A stretch of DNA of 64,000 nucleotides, from assembly GCF_918797505.1 (NCBI RefSeq), contig NC_092801.1, forward strand, positions 34,052,487-34,116,486, in the 5' to 3' direction. Below the pieces are notes generated by a model. The model had not been told where the DNA came from. It did no database searches and saw only the letters and a list, made by a program, of their open reading frames with translations. The stretch's first letter is position 1. The number at the start of each line of letters is the position of its first letter. Shown here piece after piece: positions 1 through 10,601 of this stretch. The stretch comes from Bemisia tabaci (lineage: Eukaryota > Arthropoda > Insecta > Hemiptera > Aleyrodidae). The position numbers and the translations under genes are program-made.

Positions 1-2571
1 CGAGATTCCAGCCGATCTTCGCCAGAAATCCATCTCGGTCGCCTTGAGCATTTCTTGGGTCCGCTTCTTCAACTGCCACACTTCACTGCCATAGGTGATA
101 ATAGGCTTGACAACCGAGTTATAAATCCTCTTCTTGTTGTCTTTGGAAATCCTTTGGTCCCAAAGGATCCCATTTAGCATGGCGATGGCTTTCCTTCCTA
201 GAAGATTACGGTCCCGAATGGCCTGATCCAGCTTCCCATCCGAAGTCAGCTTCACCCCCAGGTACTTGTACTGTTCGCAACTTTCTATATGTTGACCATC
301 CTCCAGGACTATGCTTTGCTGAGCACCTCCGACTGACATCTTTTTTGTCTTACGGACACTAACCTCGAGGCCCCATTTGCGGTACTCCTCCACCAACTTC
401 CGGGTCATATACTCCGCGTCATCGTGATCTTGACTTATGACTACCTGGTCGTCAGCAAAGCATAGCGTGAAAAGTGTTTCTTGGTCATTTAGAGGGACGC
501 CCATGCCGGCACACTTTCTTTTCCACTCCTTCAGAACGTGCTCTAGATATATCTTAAACAGCGTCGGTGACAGACAACATCCCTGCTTAAGCCCCTTGGT
601 GACAAAAAAACCATCTGAAAGCCTTCCTTGGCACTTGATTCTAGCAAAAGCCCCCCGATAAAACTGCTTGACTGCCCCAATAAGTCCTTTACTAAAACCA
701 GTTTCTTCTAGGACTTCCCAGAGTTTCACAAGAGGAATACTATCATAAGCCTTTTCAATATCCAAAAACACTAAGTGAAGCTCCTGGCCAACAATTCTCT
801 TCTTTTCGGTTAACTGGGTAACACAGAACAGATGATCAGCGGTAGACCGACCAGCCCTAAAACCTGCTTGCTCCTCCGCCTCGAACGGGGTCCACTCCTC
901 TTCGATCTTCGCTTTCAACACTTTTCCATAAATTTTACTTATCGTTCCTGTCACCGCTAACCCTCTGTAGTTCCCACAGTCATCCTTCCTTCCTTTTTTA
1001 TGCGACGCTGTTATCCAGGCCTCTTTCCATTCTTTCGGGATGTCATCACCGTCAATGCACTTCTGCAGCAAATCCCTGAGATGGTTAACCAACTTGCCAG
1101 TCCCACATTTAATTAACTCGGCTGGAATGTTTCCCGGCCCAGGAGCTCTTCCATTCATCAATTCCCTGATTGCTTTGACCACCTCCTCAACTCGAATTTC
1201 CATTGAGTGATCCTCGACTATATTTTCAGCATTCCCCGTTTGAAACTCTGGTCGCCCTTCCGTCAATAATTTACTAAAATGTTCGTCAAGCTGTGAGATT
1301 GTTATCGGAGATATAATGTCCCGTTTCATGTCCCTTCTTAGGCCTTTGATCAGCTTCCAGCTCTCGGCACTCTTCCTTCCCCCCAGGTATGTGTCAATCC
1401 TTGAGCAGTTGGTCTCCCAAGACTCGTTTTTCTTCCTGGTGATTAAAAGACGAACCCTCGCCTGGGCTTTCCTATACGCGCCGCGGGTGTCTGCAGTCCT
1501 AGAAGCCAGATAGTCATGGTACTTCCTACGCTTTTCTTCAATTACCTCCTCTACCTCTTTGTCCCACCAGTAGGGTTTCTGTACATCCTTGCTCTCATTA
1601 CACATACCCAGGGCTTCCTTCGCAGCTGAATGTATACAACTTTTGATGAACTGGTACAACTCTTCTGCAGTATCGAAAGTTTCTACTCCCAGTTTCTCAT
1701 CCAGCCGCTTCCTGTAGAGCGCTTTCACGCTTTCATGCTGTAAGCTATCGATGTTGTAGCGCACTTGTTCGATCTTCGTTCCTTGTGGCTGGCACTTCTG
1801 ATGTTGCAAGGTATTCCTCCGCAGCCCATACTTAACCGGAAATGCAATCTCCGCCTTGAGAAAATGGTGATCACTACCACAGGAGAACCCCCGGCAAACT
1901 CTTACTTGTTGAACCTTCATGGTACTCGTTTGCCTGGTGACCGCGTAGTCGATGATTGACTTCAGCCCCCGAGTTTGCTGAACCCATGTGTACTTATGGA
2001 TATCTCGATGTTGGTAGAATCCGTTCAGTATTTTCAACTCGTTTTGTTCACACACATCAATGATGCGTGCACCGTTGTCATTCATCGCCTCTTCACCGAA
2101 AGGTCCAACAACTTTAGAACCATTCCTTCGTCCGGTTCTACCATTCAAATCTCCCATGATAATGACCTCCCTTGTCCTTCCAACCCTCAGAACCTCGTCG
2201 TTGAGTTGCTCAAAGAACTGATCCTTTAGATTGACGGGAGCATCATCATTCACACCATATACTCCTAACAGGGCCACCTTGTGACCATGCAGTGTAAGAT
2301 GCATTCTGATGATCCGCTGGTCTACTGCTTCCCAAGTAGTTATTGACGGACGCAAACTTTTCCGGATAAGTATGGCGACTCCTTGCTGTGCGCGTTGATC
2401 TTTACTGACACCACTATAGAACAGATCATAACATCCTAAGTTTTCTGATCCTGTGCCTTTCTTTTTCGTTTCTGTTAACACGGCGACATCTACATTATAC
2501 TTTTTTACCTCCGATACAACCTCTGTCAATTTATTAGAAATGCCCTGTACATTCCATGTCCCAAAAACCAT
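1..2571 (-). CDS. Non-LTR retrotransposon ORF2: endonuclease plus reverse transcriptase, RTE-like (3' end cut by window edge)
   Basis: An uninterrupted minus-strand frame runs from an ATG at 2571 to base 1, 857 codons with no stop, so the C-terminus lies outside the window. It starts with the AP-type endonuclease motif GTWNVQGI, followed by LTETKKKG, GDLNGRTGRRNG and SDHHFL, giving an endonuclease over residues ~3-235. The reverse transcriptase follows: GPGNIPAELIK, NYRGLAVTGTISKIYGKVL, GFRAGRSTADHLF, FLDIEKAYDSIP, GLKQGCCLSPTLF, the catalytic CFADDQVV, then YKYLGVKLTSDG. These motifs and the single EN-RT frame resemble the RTE clade as I know it; clade assignment is by eye. An in-frame stop lies ~45 bases upstream of the ATG, which is the first Met. 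The frame is intact, so this copy may be young. Confidence 0.9.
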   Translation of the reverse strand, partial: MVFGTWNVQGISNKLTEVVSEVKKYNVDVAVLTETKKKGTGSENLGCYDLFYSGVSKDQRAQQGVAILIRKSLRPSITTWEAVDQRIIRMHLTLHGHKVALLGVYGVNDDAPVNLKDQFFEQLNDEVLRVGRTREVIIMGDLNGRTGRRNGSKVVGPFGEEAMNDNGARIIDVCEQNELKILNGFYQHRDIHKYTWVQQTRGLKSIIDYAVTRQTSTMKVQQVRVCRGFSCGSDHHFLKAEIAFPVKYGLRRNTLQHQKCQPQGTKIEQVRYNIDSLQHESVKALYRKRLDEKLGVETFDTAEELYQFIKSCIHSAAKEALGMCNESKDVQKPYWWDKEVEEVIEEKRRKYHDYLASRTADTRGAYRKAQARVRLLITRKKNESWETNCSRIDTYLGGRKSAESWKLIKGLRRDMKRDIISPITISQLDEHFSKLLTEGRPEFQTGNAENIVEDHSMEIRVEEVVKAIRELMNGRAPGPGNIPAELIKCGTGKLVNHLRDLLQKCIDGDDIPKEWKEAWITASHKKGRKDDCGNYRGLAVTGTISKIYGKVLKAKIEEEWTPFEAEEQAGFRAGRSTADHLFCVTQLTEKKRIVGQELHLVFLDIEKAYDSIPLVKLWEVLEETGFSKGLIGAVKQFYRGAFARIKCQGRLSDGFFVTKGLKQGCCLSPTLFKIYLEHVLKEWKRKCAGMGVPLNDQETLFTLCFADDQVVISQDHDDAEYMTRKLVEEYRKWGLEVSVRKTKKMSVGGAQQSIVLEDGQHIESCEQYKYLGVKLTSDGKLDQAIRDRNLLGRKAIAMLNGILWDQRISKDNKKRIYNSVVKPIITYGSEVWQLKKRTQEMLKATEMDFWRRSAGIS

Positions 2572-2940
2572 TGTCCTTTTCCGTAGTTTGTGTCGCAAAA
2601 TCCGTTTTTTTCCATTATCACCGAGGCTATCTTTATTAGGCTTTTTAACATTAAGTTTTTTCCGGGTATCGGGGAGTTAGCCCGATGCCCCAACCCCCAA
2701 CCTGGAGGACCAGGGTTTGATTTTGGAGTACCGTCTCCTAGACAGGCTGCTTTCACCACAGCTATGAGCCCTGTCTGCCCCTCTGATGAGTGGTTCATAC
2801 GCCATGAAGCCGGTGACCATCTCCACCCCCCTTTGAGGCAGGGGCTACCAGCTGGGGTCCGCAGGCTTGCTAAACCTGTGACAGTACTGAGTACAGTCCC
2901 CCATAGTCACTTAGTAGGATTCCACAAACTTTGAAAGTAA
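2572..2940 (-). mobile_element. 5' leader of the RTE-like LINE
   Basis: This GC-richer stretch lies directly upstream of the endonuclease ORF on the minus strand and stops at an AT-rich boundary near 2940. Both strands have short open frames across it (2526-2798 minus, 2590-2934 plus), but neither looks like a known protein. It most probably is the 5' untranslated region and internal promoter of the LINE. The exact 5' end is not resolved. Confidence 0.45.
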
Positions 2941-3450
2941 ATGGAACATATTTAAAAGTAAATAAGGAATAAAAGTGGGATTAAAATTCCTATCAGTCTC
3001 ATTCATTCATAGGTAGAATTTTAAGTCGAAATTTTTCAGTCAAGGCGGGAACTTTCATGAACATCCATTAACGTACTAATTTGACCCCCTCTTTCAGGCA
3101 CTTTACGCCTCTAATATCCAAGAAAAATAAATTCATGAATCAAGCATTTCTGATCAGTCATGAATATTAATCACATTATTTGAATCATTACTCTCCTTTT
3201 TTTAAATGTGTGTACCATGCTTTGATTTACTTTTTTATAAATCAACGTAAAAATTACTAGTTAAGGGATCTATGTATGTAACGGCCAAATTTTTGTAGGA
3301 CTTCGGAAAAATCGCATAGGTATTGGTGGTGGAACTGCAGAAATGCATACCTCGATTTGCGACGTTTCAAAATTCCTGTTATAGTTTATTTTCTCCATCG
3401 AAAATTACTAATAACGACATTTCCTGAAAACTGCGGTGATTTTCCTTCTC
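2941..3450. other. AT-rich spacer, nothing recognised
   Basis: No coding frame, repeat unit or structured element could be supported here. Confidence 0.5.
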
Positions 3451-3900
3451 TACACGGAAAAAACGAGTTTAGGGTTGGGACCTACATGTTAGTGCTGGGC
3501 ACTAACGAGGGTTAGATCAAATGGAGCCAGCAAGTCAGAGGAGTGCTGGGCACTAAACAGCTCGAGGCTGGGTCACTAAGGAAGAAGTAGTGTCAAGCCC
3601 TAAAGTGACTTTGGAGCGAGCGTAAAATATGAAACGTCTCCGCCTGGGATCGAACTCGGGTTGCGCCGGTGGAAGACCAGCGCGATACCACCAGGCTATC
3701 GTGACTCCGACGTCTCTTGGGTGAATTTACACCTGTTAAGCGCAACTACGTCTCGCGGCATCTGATTAGCACTACTCATGTTCAGTGCCCACCTGCACTG
3801 CCTTCCGGTGTTGAGCTGTACAGCGCTTAGACGCCAGCCCTCAACTACTCCCCACTAAACGGCCAGTAGTGCTCAACACTAGTCTTGTTTTTTCCGTGTA
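3451..3900. mobile_element. 450-bp MITE with CACGG-type ends and a tRNA-like core
   Basis: The ends are inverted repeats: TACACGGAAAAAACGAG at the left and its imperfect complement at the right, ending CCGTGTA. If the element proper starts at CACGG, it is bounded by TA on both sides. The GTGCTGGGCACTAA motif and its relatives recur inside both arms. No transposase is encoded. The interior holds a tRNA-Gly-like segment on the minus strand. Confidence 0.7.
3638..3711 (-). pseudogene. tRNA-Gly(TCC)-like segment inside the MITE
   Basis: Read on the minus strand there is a box A-like TAGCCTGGTGGT, a 5-bp anticodon stem (CTGGT/ACCGG) around the seven-base loop CTTCCAC with anticodon TCC, and a box B-like GAGTTCGATCCC. 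The acceptor stem and T stem do not pair properly, so this is a tRNA-derived relic or SINE promoter and not a working tRNA. Confidence 0.6.
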
Positions 3901-6000
3901 TATGAGCCTCTCTTCCTTCTTTTTATCCTTCGTATAATTTGATATTCTACTGGAATTTCAAGTCATGATGTCGGCTTAGTATCCTTTCAAAAAACAAAAT
4001 ACGAGCGGAGATTTTGAAACATAGCAACCGAGGGACACATTTTTGCATTTTACCGACGATATGAAATTTCAACTTTCGAAGTTTCACACCAAAAAATAAT
4101 AAACTTAATATAAAGTAGCAATACATGTAACAGAATTTCTTGCTTACCTTTGTAGTTCCTGATATAGTTGATTTACGTTGATAACGGAAAGCAGCAACAT
4201 CATGATAAATCAATGAAAACACATAACATAGTTCGAAAAGGACACAAATAACGAGTAAAAATAACTTTAAATGAAAGGTCCACAAATTTGGAAACAGAAA
4301 AACTTTCAGGGCAGTTTCTGATTTAGTTTATTTAGGTATGCAGCCAAAATTAATCATAGTAAATCAATAAATACACATCACATTTAGAAAAGTACTTACA
4401 CAATGTCAAAGTATGATTTTAAAAGACACACCCGACATTTTTGAAGCAAAAGCGACACCAGGACAGGAGCATCGGATAAATCAACACTGACGAAATTCGA
4501 AATGCAACCTTCAATGCGCATCTGTTTACAAATTTGTTGTCTGTGTTTGGATAAAGTAACGGTTCCTCGAAGTCAGCTGTCTTAACAGCTGATGCGTTTC
4601 ATTAGATACTTGCGATATTTTTTTCAAAGAAACTCGCCGAGCGAAACGGAAAAAAAGACTAAAAAGCACAGAAAAATACATTTTCTATTTTGAAAAAAAA
4701 AAAAAGTCGGGGGCTCAGACCCCCCTCAGCTATCTTCAAATTTCTCCGTTTTTTGAGAAAAGCAAAGAATTGAATAAAAACAGGGTTTCTTTTGATATAC
4801 CTTCCGAACCAAACAAAAAAAATTGAAATCGGTTCAGTAGAAGCGGAACTAGAGCGATATGGCGTATGCGCTAGACTGCTATTTCGGAGGTCCATCGCGC
4901 GCCGCCGCCGCGCGGATTAAGATATAACGCAAACTGTTAATTACAGACCTATGGTGTAATATACCGTTGGAAAGCTAAAAACAAGCACTTTTAGAATAAA
5001 CACATCTTAAATTGCTGGTACGCCCATCCTGAAAAGTTATTTAAATGTAAACGATTTTTGGGTTTCTGAAAAACCGGTTTTTGTGGAAAAAACACCCTGT
5101 ATATAGTCAAAATCAAAAATTTTGTAATTTTTTTATATTTACCATTAAATTATCTTTTAAACAAAAAAAAGAAAAATTAAATCGGTTCAGTGGATCTCGA
5201 TCTATAGCGGCTCAAAGTACGCGCCCGGGCGCCATTTTGAATGGCCGCCATCTTGGATCTGCCACCAAATTCGAAATGCCTCTTCGACTCAAAACTCTTC
5301 AAATGTCATCTACTTTGACCCCTGAAAACCGCTAAACTGTATCACGATTTGCCACTAAGTTGCAACTACCCACCGTACTATACATTCGACGCTGGATTAA
5401 CCTCAAATACTCCCAGCATCAACTACTTCATCATGGGAGGCTCTAACAAGGAAAGAAAGCCTACAGGGTGCAGTTTTTGTTTGAAATCAGGCAGTTATTT
5501 TACAAATTTTGTAGCTATTAACAACTGATACGAAAATCTATTTGTCTGCATGACATGCTAAGTCGGTTGAATTACATGGCCTTGAGTAGAGCACTCAGCA
5601 TTCAAGAAAGAAAAGAATAGGTAAGAAATGATCGAGGAAACTTACTTTGAAAATCCGGGAGGAATTCTAGGAGGCTGTTCTCCCTTAGGAACTCTTCCAT
5701 TCCTATTTTGTCAATCAAATATCAAGCACTCAACTGGCATTGAGCCGGTGCCGGTGTAGCATGTAGGATGTAGGTTAGAAACTTTTGGCGCAATATTTTG
5801 GTCAACAATTCAATCACAAACTATCACCGAACGTCACCATTATTCAAAAAGAGGCGCGAATATTTAAATTGACGGGCTTTTTCTATTCGAGCGAAAAATT
5901 TAATCATTAATAATTTAAAGCATCATGAAGTAAGAATAACCGTCTTAACCGTTACGAGAAAGCCGAGGCCTATTTCCAGTTTTTGAAGCGCAGTTTGACG
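3901..6000. other. AT-rich region with diverged repeats
   Basis: No gene was recognised. Two diverged copies of one repeat, at about 4797-4870 and 5160-5240, share the block AAATCGGTTCAGT followed by a CpG-rich patch. A short GC-only stretch at 4897-4914 can fold on itself. The antisense frames (3947-4285, 4659-4895) are low-complexity and unconvincing. Confidence 0.4.
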
Positions 6001-6260
6001 TAAAGGAGCATTCTCCTTTGAGTGAAATGGTACTGCCTGTTACTGCAAATCAGCTGTCCTGTTACGACAGGTTTCGTTTGCCACAAAGAGCAATGCGTCC
6101 TTTGCATTGAAGAGCTTTCCTGTTGAGCCAACAGGAAAATTTAACAAACGGAAAATGCCTGTTGACTCAACAGGGCGTCCTGTTGGGTCAACAGGAAGTT
6201 TCCTTGAGCCAAAGAGAAAACCAATCAACAGGACTCGTCCTGTCAAATCAAAAGACCAAT
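6001..6260. repeat. Cluster of short perfect hairpins built on CCTGTTG/CAACAGG
   Basis: At least six short hairpins sit in ~260 bp: AAAGGAG/CTCCTTT (6002-6019), CCTGT/ACAGG, AATGC/GCATT, TTTCCTGTTG/CAACAGGAAA with an AGC loop (6117-6139), CCTGTTG/CAACAGG with an ACT loop (6158-6174), TCCTGTTG/CAACAGGA with a GGT loop (6178-6196) and ACAGGA/TCCTGT with a CTCG loop. The three best share one stem word and three-base loops. On the minus strand they are read through as the last ~70 codons of the LINE ORF2. Confidence 0.75.
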
Positions 6261-8979
6261 TTTTCTCAGTGTTTTTATTCCATTCATTCTTCCATTCATT
6301 CATGATTTCTTCTTCAATTTCCTCTCTACGATCCTTGTAAATCATCATTCGTCTTTTCTTTTTAACTAGTAGATGTGGAGGTTCTATTCTAGACAATGTA
6401 TCTAGTGCAAAATCAGACACAGTTCGATAAGCACAGCATAGTGATATTTTTAATGGTCTAAGTGTTTTCCTAATTCTGTCTTGATTGTATTTTAACTTAA
6501 TAGCATGTGACCAGATTGTTACACCATAAAAGATAATTGACATAATTGCATGAATAATAAGTAGTCTTTTGAGATAGGAAGGGCCATTAACATTAACTAG
6601 GAGGCTTCTTTAAAATTGAGTTGCCTTTTTTGCTTTTGTGCATACTGTTTCAATATGTTCGTTGAATGTTAGATTTTTTCCAACTTGAAAACCTAGGTGA
6701 CGCATTGATTTTGATATTGGAATTTCAGTATCACCTACAAGGACAGTTGCATCTTTCCTATCTTCATTAGAACCACTAATTATTACTGCATCTGTCTTAG
6801 GTACAGCTATTTCTAGTGACAGTTTTTTGAGTTCTTTGATATATTGTTTAGTAATTCGAAAGGAGTTATTACGGAGAGAAGATTTACTATAACATTGCAA
6901 AATTATTAAAAGATCATCAGCATATACAATTTTATCTGATCTGGGGATGGTACGTAGTCTAACAATGTAGTCAAAAGTAATGTTCCATAGGATTGCAGAG
7001 AGAACACTGCCTTGTCCCACACCGCTAGTCACTTCAAAGCATGTATCGTTATATTTTATTTTTCGGTTAGAGAAATATGATTTCATTGACTGTATTATAT
7101 ATGGGGCAATATTCTTACTTTCTAATGCAGTAATGATGTCACTCCATCGTAGAGAATTAAATGCATTTTTTATGTCAAGGCCAATGATACAAAGTATGTT
7201 TCTATGATGAAGGGGGGCCTGTGTATTTAATTCATAAATGCGTTTCAATTTTTTCAATGCTTGGGTGGTTGATTTGCCTTTGGTGAAGCCAAATTGATCT
7301 GGAGATAGATTAAGGCCTTCTAGAATTCTGGCAGCAAGAATTTGTTCGTAGATTTTACTCAAGCAGTTCAGCATACATATCGGTCTAAATTTGCGAAAGT
7401 TCAAATCAGATGATTTTTTGGGGAGTAATGCTAATCTAGCTGATTTCCAAATGTCAGGGAAGGTTCCAGAAGAGATCATTTTGTTGAACATTTTTAGTAC
7501 ATATTTCCAGTTAGATTGGATAAACAATTTGACAATGGCTGGTAGTATATTATCAGGACCAGGGGCTTTGCCGGTGCGAAGTCGAGATAGGGCATTGCTT
7601 AATTCTTCGCCAGTTATTGGTGGAATTTCATCTGGATTAAAAGGAGTTGGTTCCCATTGTTGTATGTCATGTTTAGGAAAAAGAGATTCAACCTGCATTT
7701 TTAGTTCGGAGGGAGATAAGCTTGAATGATTATGTTCTGTTGGGGATTTAAATTTTTTGCGCATTATTTGATATCCGCGTCCCCATGGATCATGGTCTAG
7801 ATCTTGTATGAGAGATTTCCATTTTTCTTGTTTTGATTTTTTGATCATATTATTTAGTGTCTTTTTACTGTCTCTCAGTTTTGATTGTTTATTTTCAAGT
7901 TTGTCTTTTAATTGGTTACTATATGGATATTTTTTGAGGTTACATCTTGTATTTGTAATTTTGCGTTGTAGTTTAGATGTTTCTCTCCATAATTTAGAAA
8001 TTTCAATGTTCCACCAGTAAAGTGGTTTTTTAAAGGTTGAATCTTCTTTTTTAACAAATAGGGTATCGCATGATTCTGTCATTATTTTATCACAGTCATA
8101 CACAGTTAATTCTCCATTCATATCAATCAGTTCCTTGACTTTACTTTTTGTTAATTTACAATAGTCTGGGTATAGTTCTTTTTTAATGAACCATCCAGGG
8201 GTGGGTCGTGGGTATGATGATGTACAATCGACGGAGGTGAAATTGATAATGATACATTTATGATCTGTAAGATAATCTTGTGAAAGGACGTTAATTTTAA
8301 GGCGTGAAGCGAGGCTTGGAGAGCAAATTACCAAATCTACAACTGAACTACCGTTGTGGCCTACAAAAGTAGGTATGAATTTTTTACTGTTATTTTTAAT
8401 GATTAGATTATGGGAAGTTATTAGTTCTAAAAGTCGGTCTCCTCTTGTTGAGTCTACGATGTCACCCCAGGCTGAGGATCTACAATTAAAATCTCCCACA
8501 AGAATTACAGGGCCTTTTATATTATGTAGGAGTTGATCTAATTTATCAAGTATGGTAATAAATTCATATACATTATCGTTAGGTGATAAATAGCAATTAA
8601 TAAAAGTAATATTGTCCCATTGAAATGAAAGAAAATCGTCATGTCTAGTCCATTTAGTTGTCTGGCCAACCAAATGTCTTGTGACAGTTGTTGCTGCTGT
8701 ACATTTATTATTAAAGAAGTGACCTTTATTTTTTGAGGTTTGTAGATTTGGTTCAGTAAGCATAATGATACCAGTTTGTTTTTGATTAGCTAATTCAATT
8801 ATTTTGTCAGTGGCAGCAGGCATTCCTTTCACATTACACAATAAAGCAGAGAAACTAAATACATTTGATGGGCAAAAATCGTTAGATTCATTAATATCTA
8901 ATGTTAATTTTGAAGGTTGATCATTTTGTACATTAGATTGTTGGTTATTAGATAGGTTATGTACATTATTTATTGACAT
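6040..8979 (-). pseudogene. Non-LTR retrotransposon ORF2, R1/I group, with one in-frame stop
   Basis: The ATG at 8979 opens a 789-codon frame ending in TAA at 6610-6612; the same frame then stays open to 6040, so one nonsense codon interrupts a ~979-codon ORF. Endonuclease motifs are MLTEPNL, GDFNCRSSAWG, VDLVICS and DHKCIIIN. Reverse transcriptase motifs are FRPICMLNCLSKIYEQIL, GFTKGKSTTQAL, IIGLDIKNAFNSLRW, VGQGSVLSAILWN, the catalytic YADDLLI, and HLGFQVGKNLTFNEH. After the stop come YGVTIWSHAIK and AYRTVSDFALDT, typical of the post-RT region of R1-type elements. The usual tail after the Trp-rich segment is replaced by codons translated from the hairpin cluster (PTGRPVESTG-like). Probably immobile in its present form. 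Confidence 0.88.
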
Positions 8980-9383
8980 GATATTATTAGTGGTTTTTGG
9001 AATAAACCATTCTGAGCTGGAATTTGAGTCGGAATCGGAGAGGGCAAGATTAGTTGGATGGTGGTGGTTGGAATTATCGTTGCGCGGGGCGCGTTAATCG
9101 TTTCCCTTTGTTTCGCGGCATCTGTATCATCGCGGGCACCAGGGAGCAACCGATTCCTTAACTCTTCTGAGGTGCGTTCAGCAAATTCTTTGTTCCGAAT
9201 CTGGTGGAACTTGTCTGCCCTCTGTTTCTGAAAACGGGCTCTACTAGAGGACTGGCGAGATGGAGGCTGACTGCGGGGCACCGGTACTGGGTTGCCATAG
9301 ACATAGTCTTCCTCAGCCTGTTGAGATGGGGGAGGGGCTGTTCGGCCGCCACGACCTCCTCTGTTCTTAAAATTTCGTCTCAT
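8970..9383 (-). CDS. LINE ORF1, short basic Gly/Arg/Pro-rich protein
   Basis: A 137-codon frame begins with a true ATG at 9383 (MRRNFKNRGGRGGR) and ends at 8970. Its stop overlaps the ORF2 ATG by 10 bases (ATGTCAATAA) in a different frame, the arrangement used for coupled ORF1/ORF2 translation in many LINEs. The N-terminal half is rich in Arg, Gly, Pro and Gln, suiting nucleic-acid binding, but no CCHC zinc knuckle is seen. It is much shorter than a usual R1 or I-type ORF1, so it may be a reduced or recombined gag-like protein. Confidence 0.6.
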   Translation of the reverse strand: MRRNFKNRGGRGGRTAPPPSQQAEEDYVYGNPVPVPRSQPPSRQSSSRARFQKQRADKFHQIRNKEFAERTSEELRNRLLPGARDDTDAAKQRETINAPRATIIPTTTIQLILPSPIPTQIPAQNGLFQKPLIISCQ

Positions 9384-9544
9384 CTCTATTAATTTACGCT
9401 CGATCGAAGTTCACCAAAAGCTTTCGCAGAGAACACGGATGGTTGGTTCTCTGCCAGTCCGTTATCAGGATCTGAAAGAAAAACCCAATTCTGACTATGG
9501 GACAGCACTAATTTTTTAAGTCATGTGCGTGTTTCCACCTTCAC

Positions 9545-9728
9545 TTTGTCAGTTAATTTAAACTTTAGAAGCTCCTGATTCGATTGAATTGATAACATCT
9601 ACTACACAATTTTGCCATAGGAGAGACCCAGAATCTTTGTCAGTTAATTTAAACTTTAGGAGTTCCTGCTTTGATTGAATTGATCAACATCTACTACACG
9701 ATTTTGCCGTAGGAGAGACCTAGAATCC
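9545..9728. repeat. Tandem duplication of a ~92-bp unit
   Basis: Two adjacent copies start with TTTGTCAGTTAATTTAAAC at 9545 and 9637 and end in GAGAGACC(C/T)AGAATC. They differ by about ten substitutions and one indel, so the duplication is not recent. Confidence 0.85.
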
Positions 9729-10353
9729 TTAGTTCATTCCTGTTGCTTCAATCACAATGGCCAGAACATCAATCATGACTCTGTTAAGCTCTTAATAGTC
9801 CATGTATCTTTGGCTATGATTACAATAAATTAGAACCAACAAATCCAAACGAGAACTTGAATCTGACAAATCGGTACGCAAAATCGAAGAGCATAGGTGC
9901 ACTTCCAGAAGATGATTATAGAGACCCCAATTAAGTAAGGTGATACTTAAAAGCACGTGGTTGAATACACTGTAACGGTTCACTGATGATAAAAATGTGG
10001 ATATTTCAATCGCACGACTAAATAAAATAGCTTCCCGTGTAAAAAGATTGCACGTAAGAGGGAACAATGCCACACGTAGGTAATCAAGTATGAATGGATA
10101 GGTAGGGACCATTCCTAGTTATTTGCGCAACGGGTGCGCACACACTTGTTAATCGAACAGCAAGGGATCTAAGACGAATAAACTGTGCTACCGCATAGTA
10201 GGAACAATGTGAACTCAAGTAATAGGATTACGCGAGACGTTGCAAATCCGAACTTGAACACTTAGAAGGCAGCTAAAGCATTCAACTCAGCTTGAATACC
10301 TCATGTGTTGAATTTAAAACAACAGCGTATTAACTGAAAAAATCATTTACATC
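9729..10353. other. Region 3' of the phosphatase gene, nothing recognised
   Basis: No supported gene or repeat. The antisense 106-codon frame at 9792-10112 has no recognisable motif. Confidence 0.4.
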
Positions 10354-10359
10354 TTTATT
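10354..10359 (-). terminator. Polyadenylation signal AATAAA of the alkaline phosphatase gene
   Basis: On the minus strand AATAAA lies 63 bases downstream of the stop codon at 10422, a normal distance for a short 3' UTR. Confidence 0.6.
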
Positions 10360-10421
10360 AAAGTAATTCTTATAAACAATTCACAACATGTACAATTTTA
10401 TCCTAAGTTCTTGGGCTTTCG

Positions 10422-10601
10422 TTACGTGATGGCATTGTGCAAATAGGTTAGTATTAATAAGTACAGGGTTATGTTTTTGATGAGTGTTTGGTGGATGGAG
10501 GCGTGGTTTTCGCTCAGCTCGCTGCTGGCCAACACTTTCGCGGCTCCGGCCTTGCTGTGGCCAGGTTCTGAGGCACTGCTTGGATCGGGAGGTGCGCACG
10601 C
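10422..10601 (-). CDS. Alkaline phosphatase last exon with hydrophobic C-terminus
   Basis: Acceptor TTTCTTCCAG, phase 0, 59 codons and TAA at 10422. A Ser/Ala/Pro-rich linker ([14 protein letters not shown]) leads to [13 protein letters not shown], a terminal hydrophobic stretch of the kind removed when a GPI anchor is attached. No family motif is present, so the assignment rests on splice phase, position and this tail; confidence is lower than for the other exons. Confidence 0.75.
   Translation of the reverse strand, partial: ACAPPDPSSASEPGHSKAGAAKVLASSELSENHASIHQTLIKNITLYLLILTYLHNAIT

Noticed and set aside
3638..3711. Functional tRNA-Gly gene
   Set aside because: The anticodon arm is good, but the acceptor and T stems do not pair and it lies inside a MITE.
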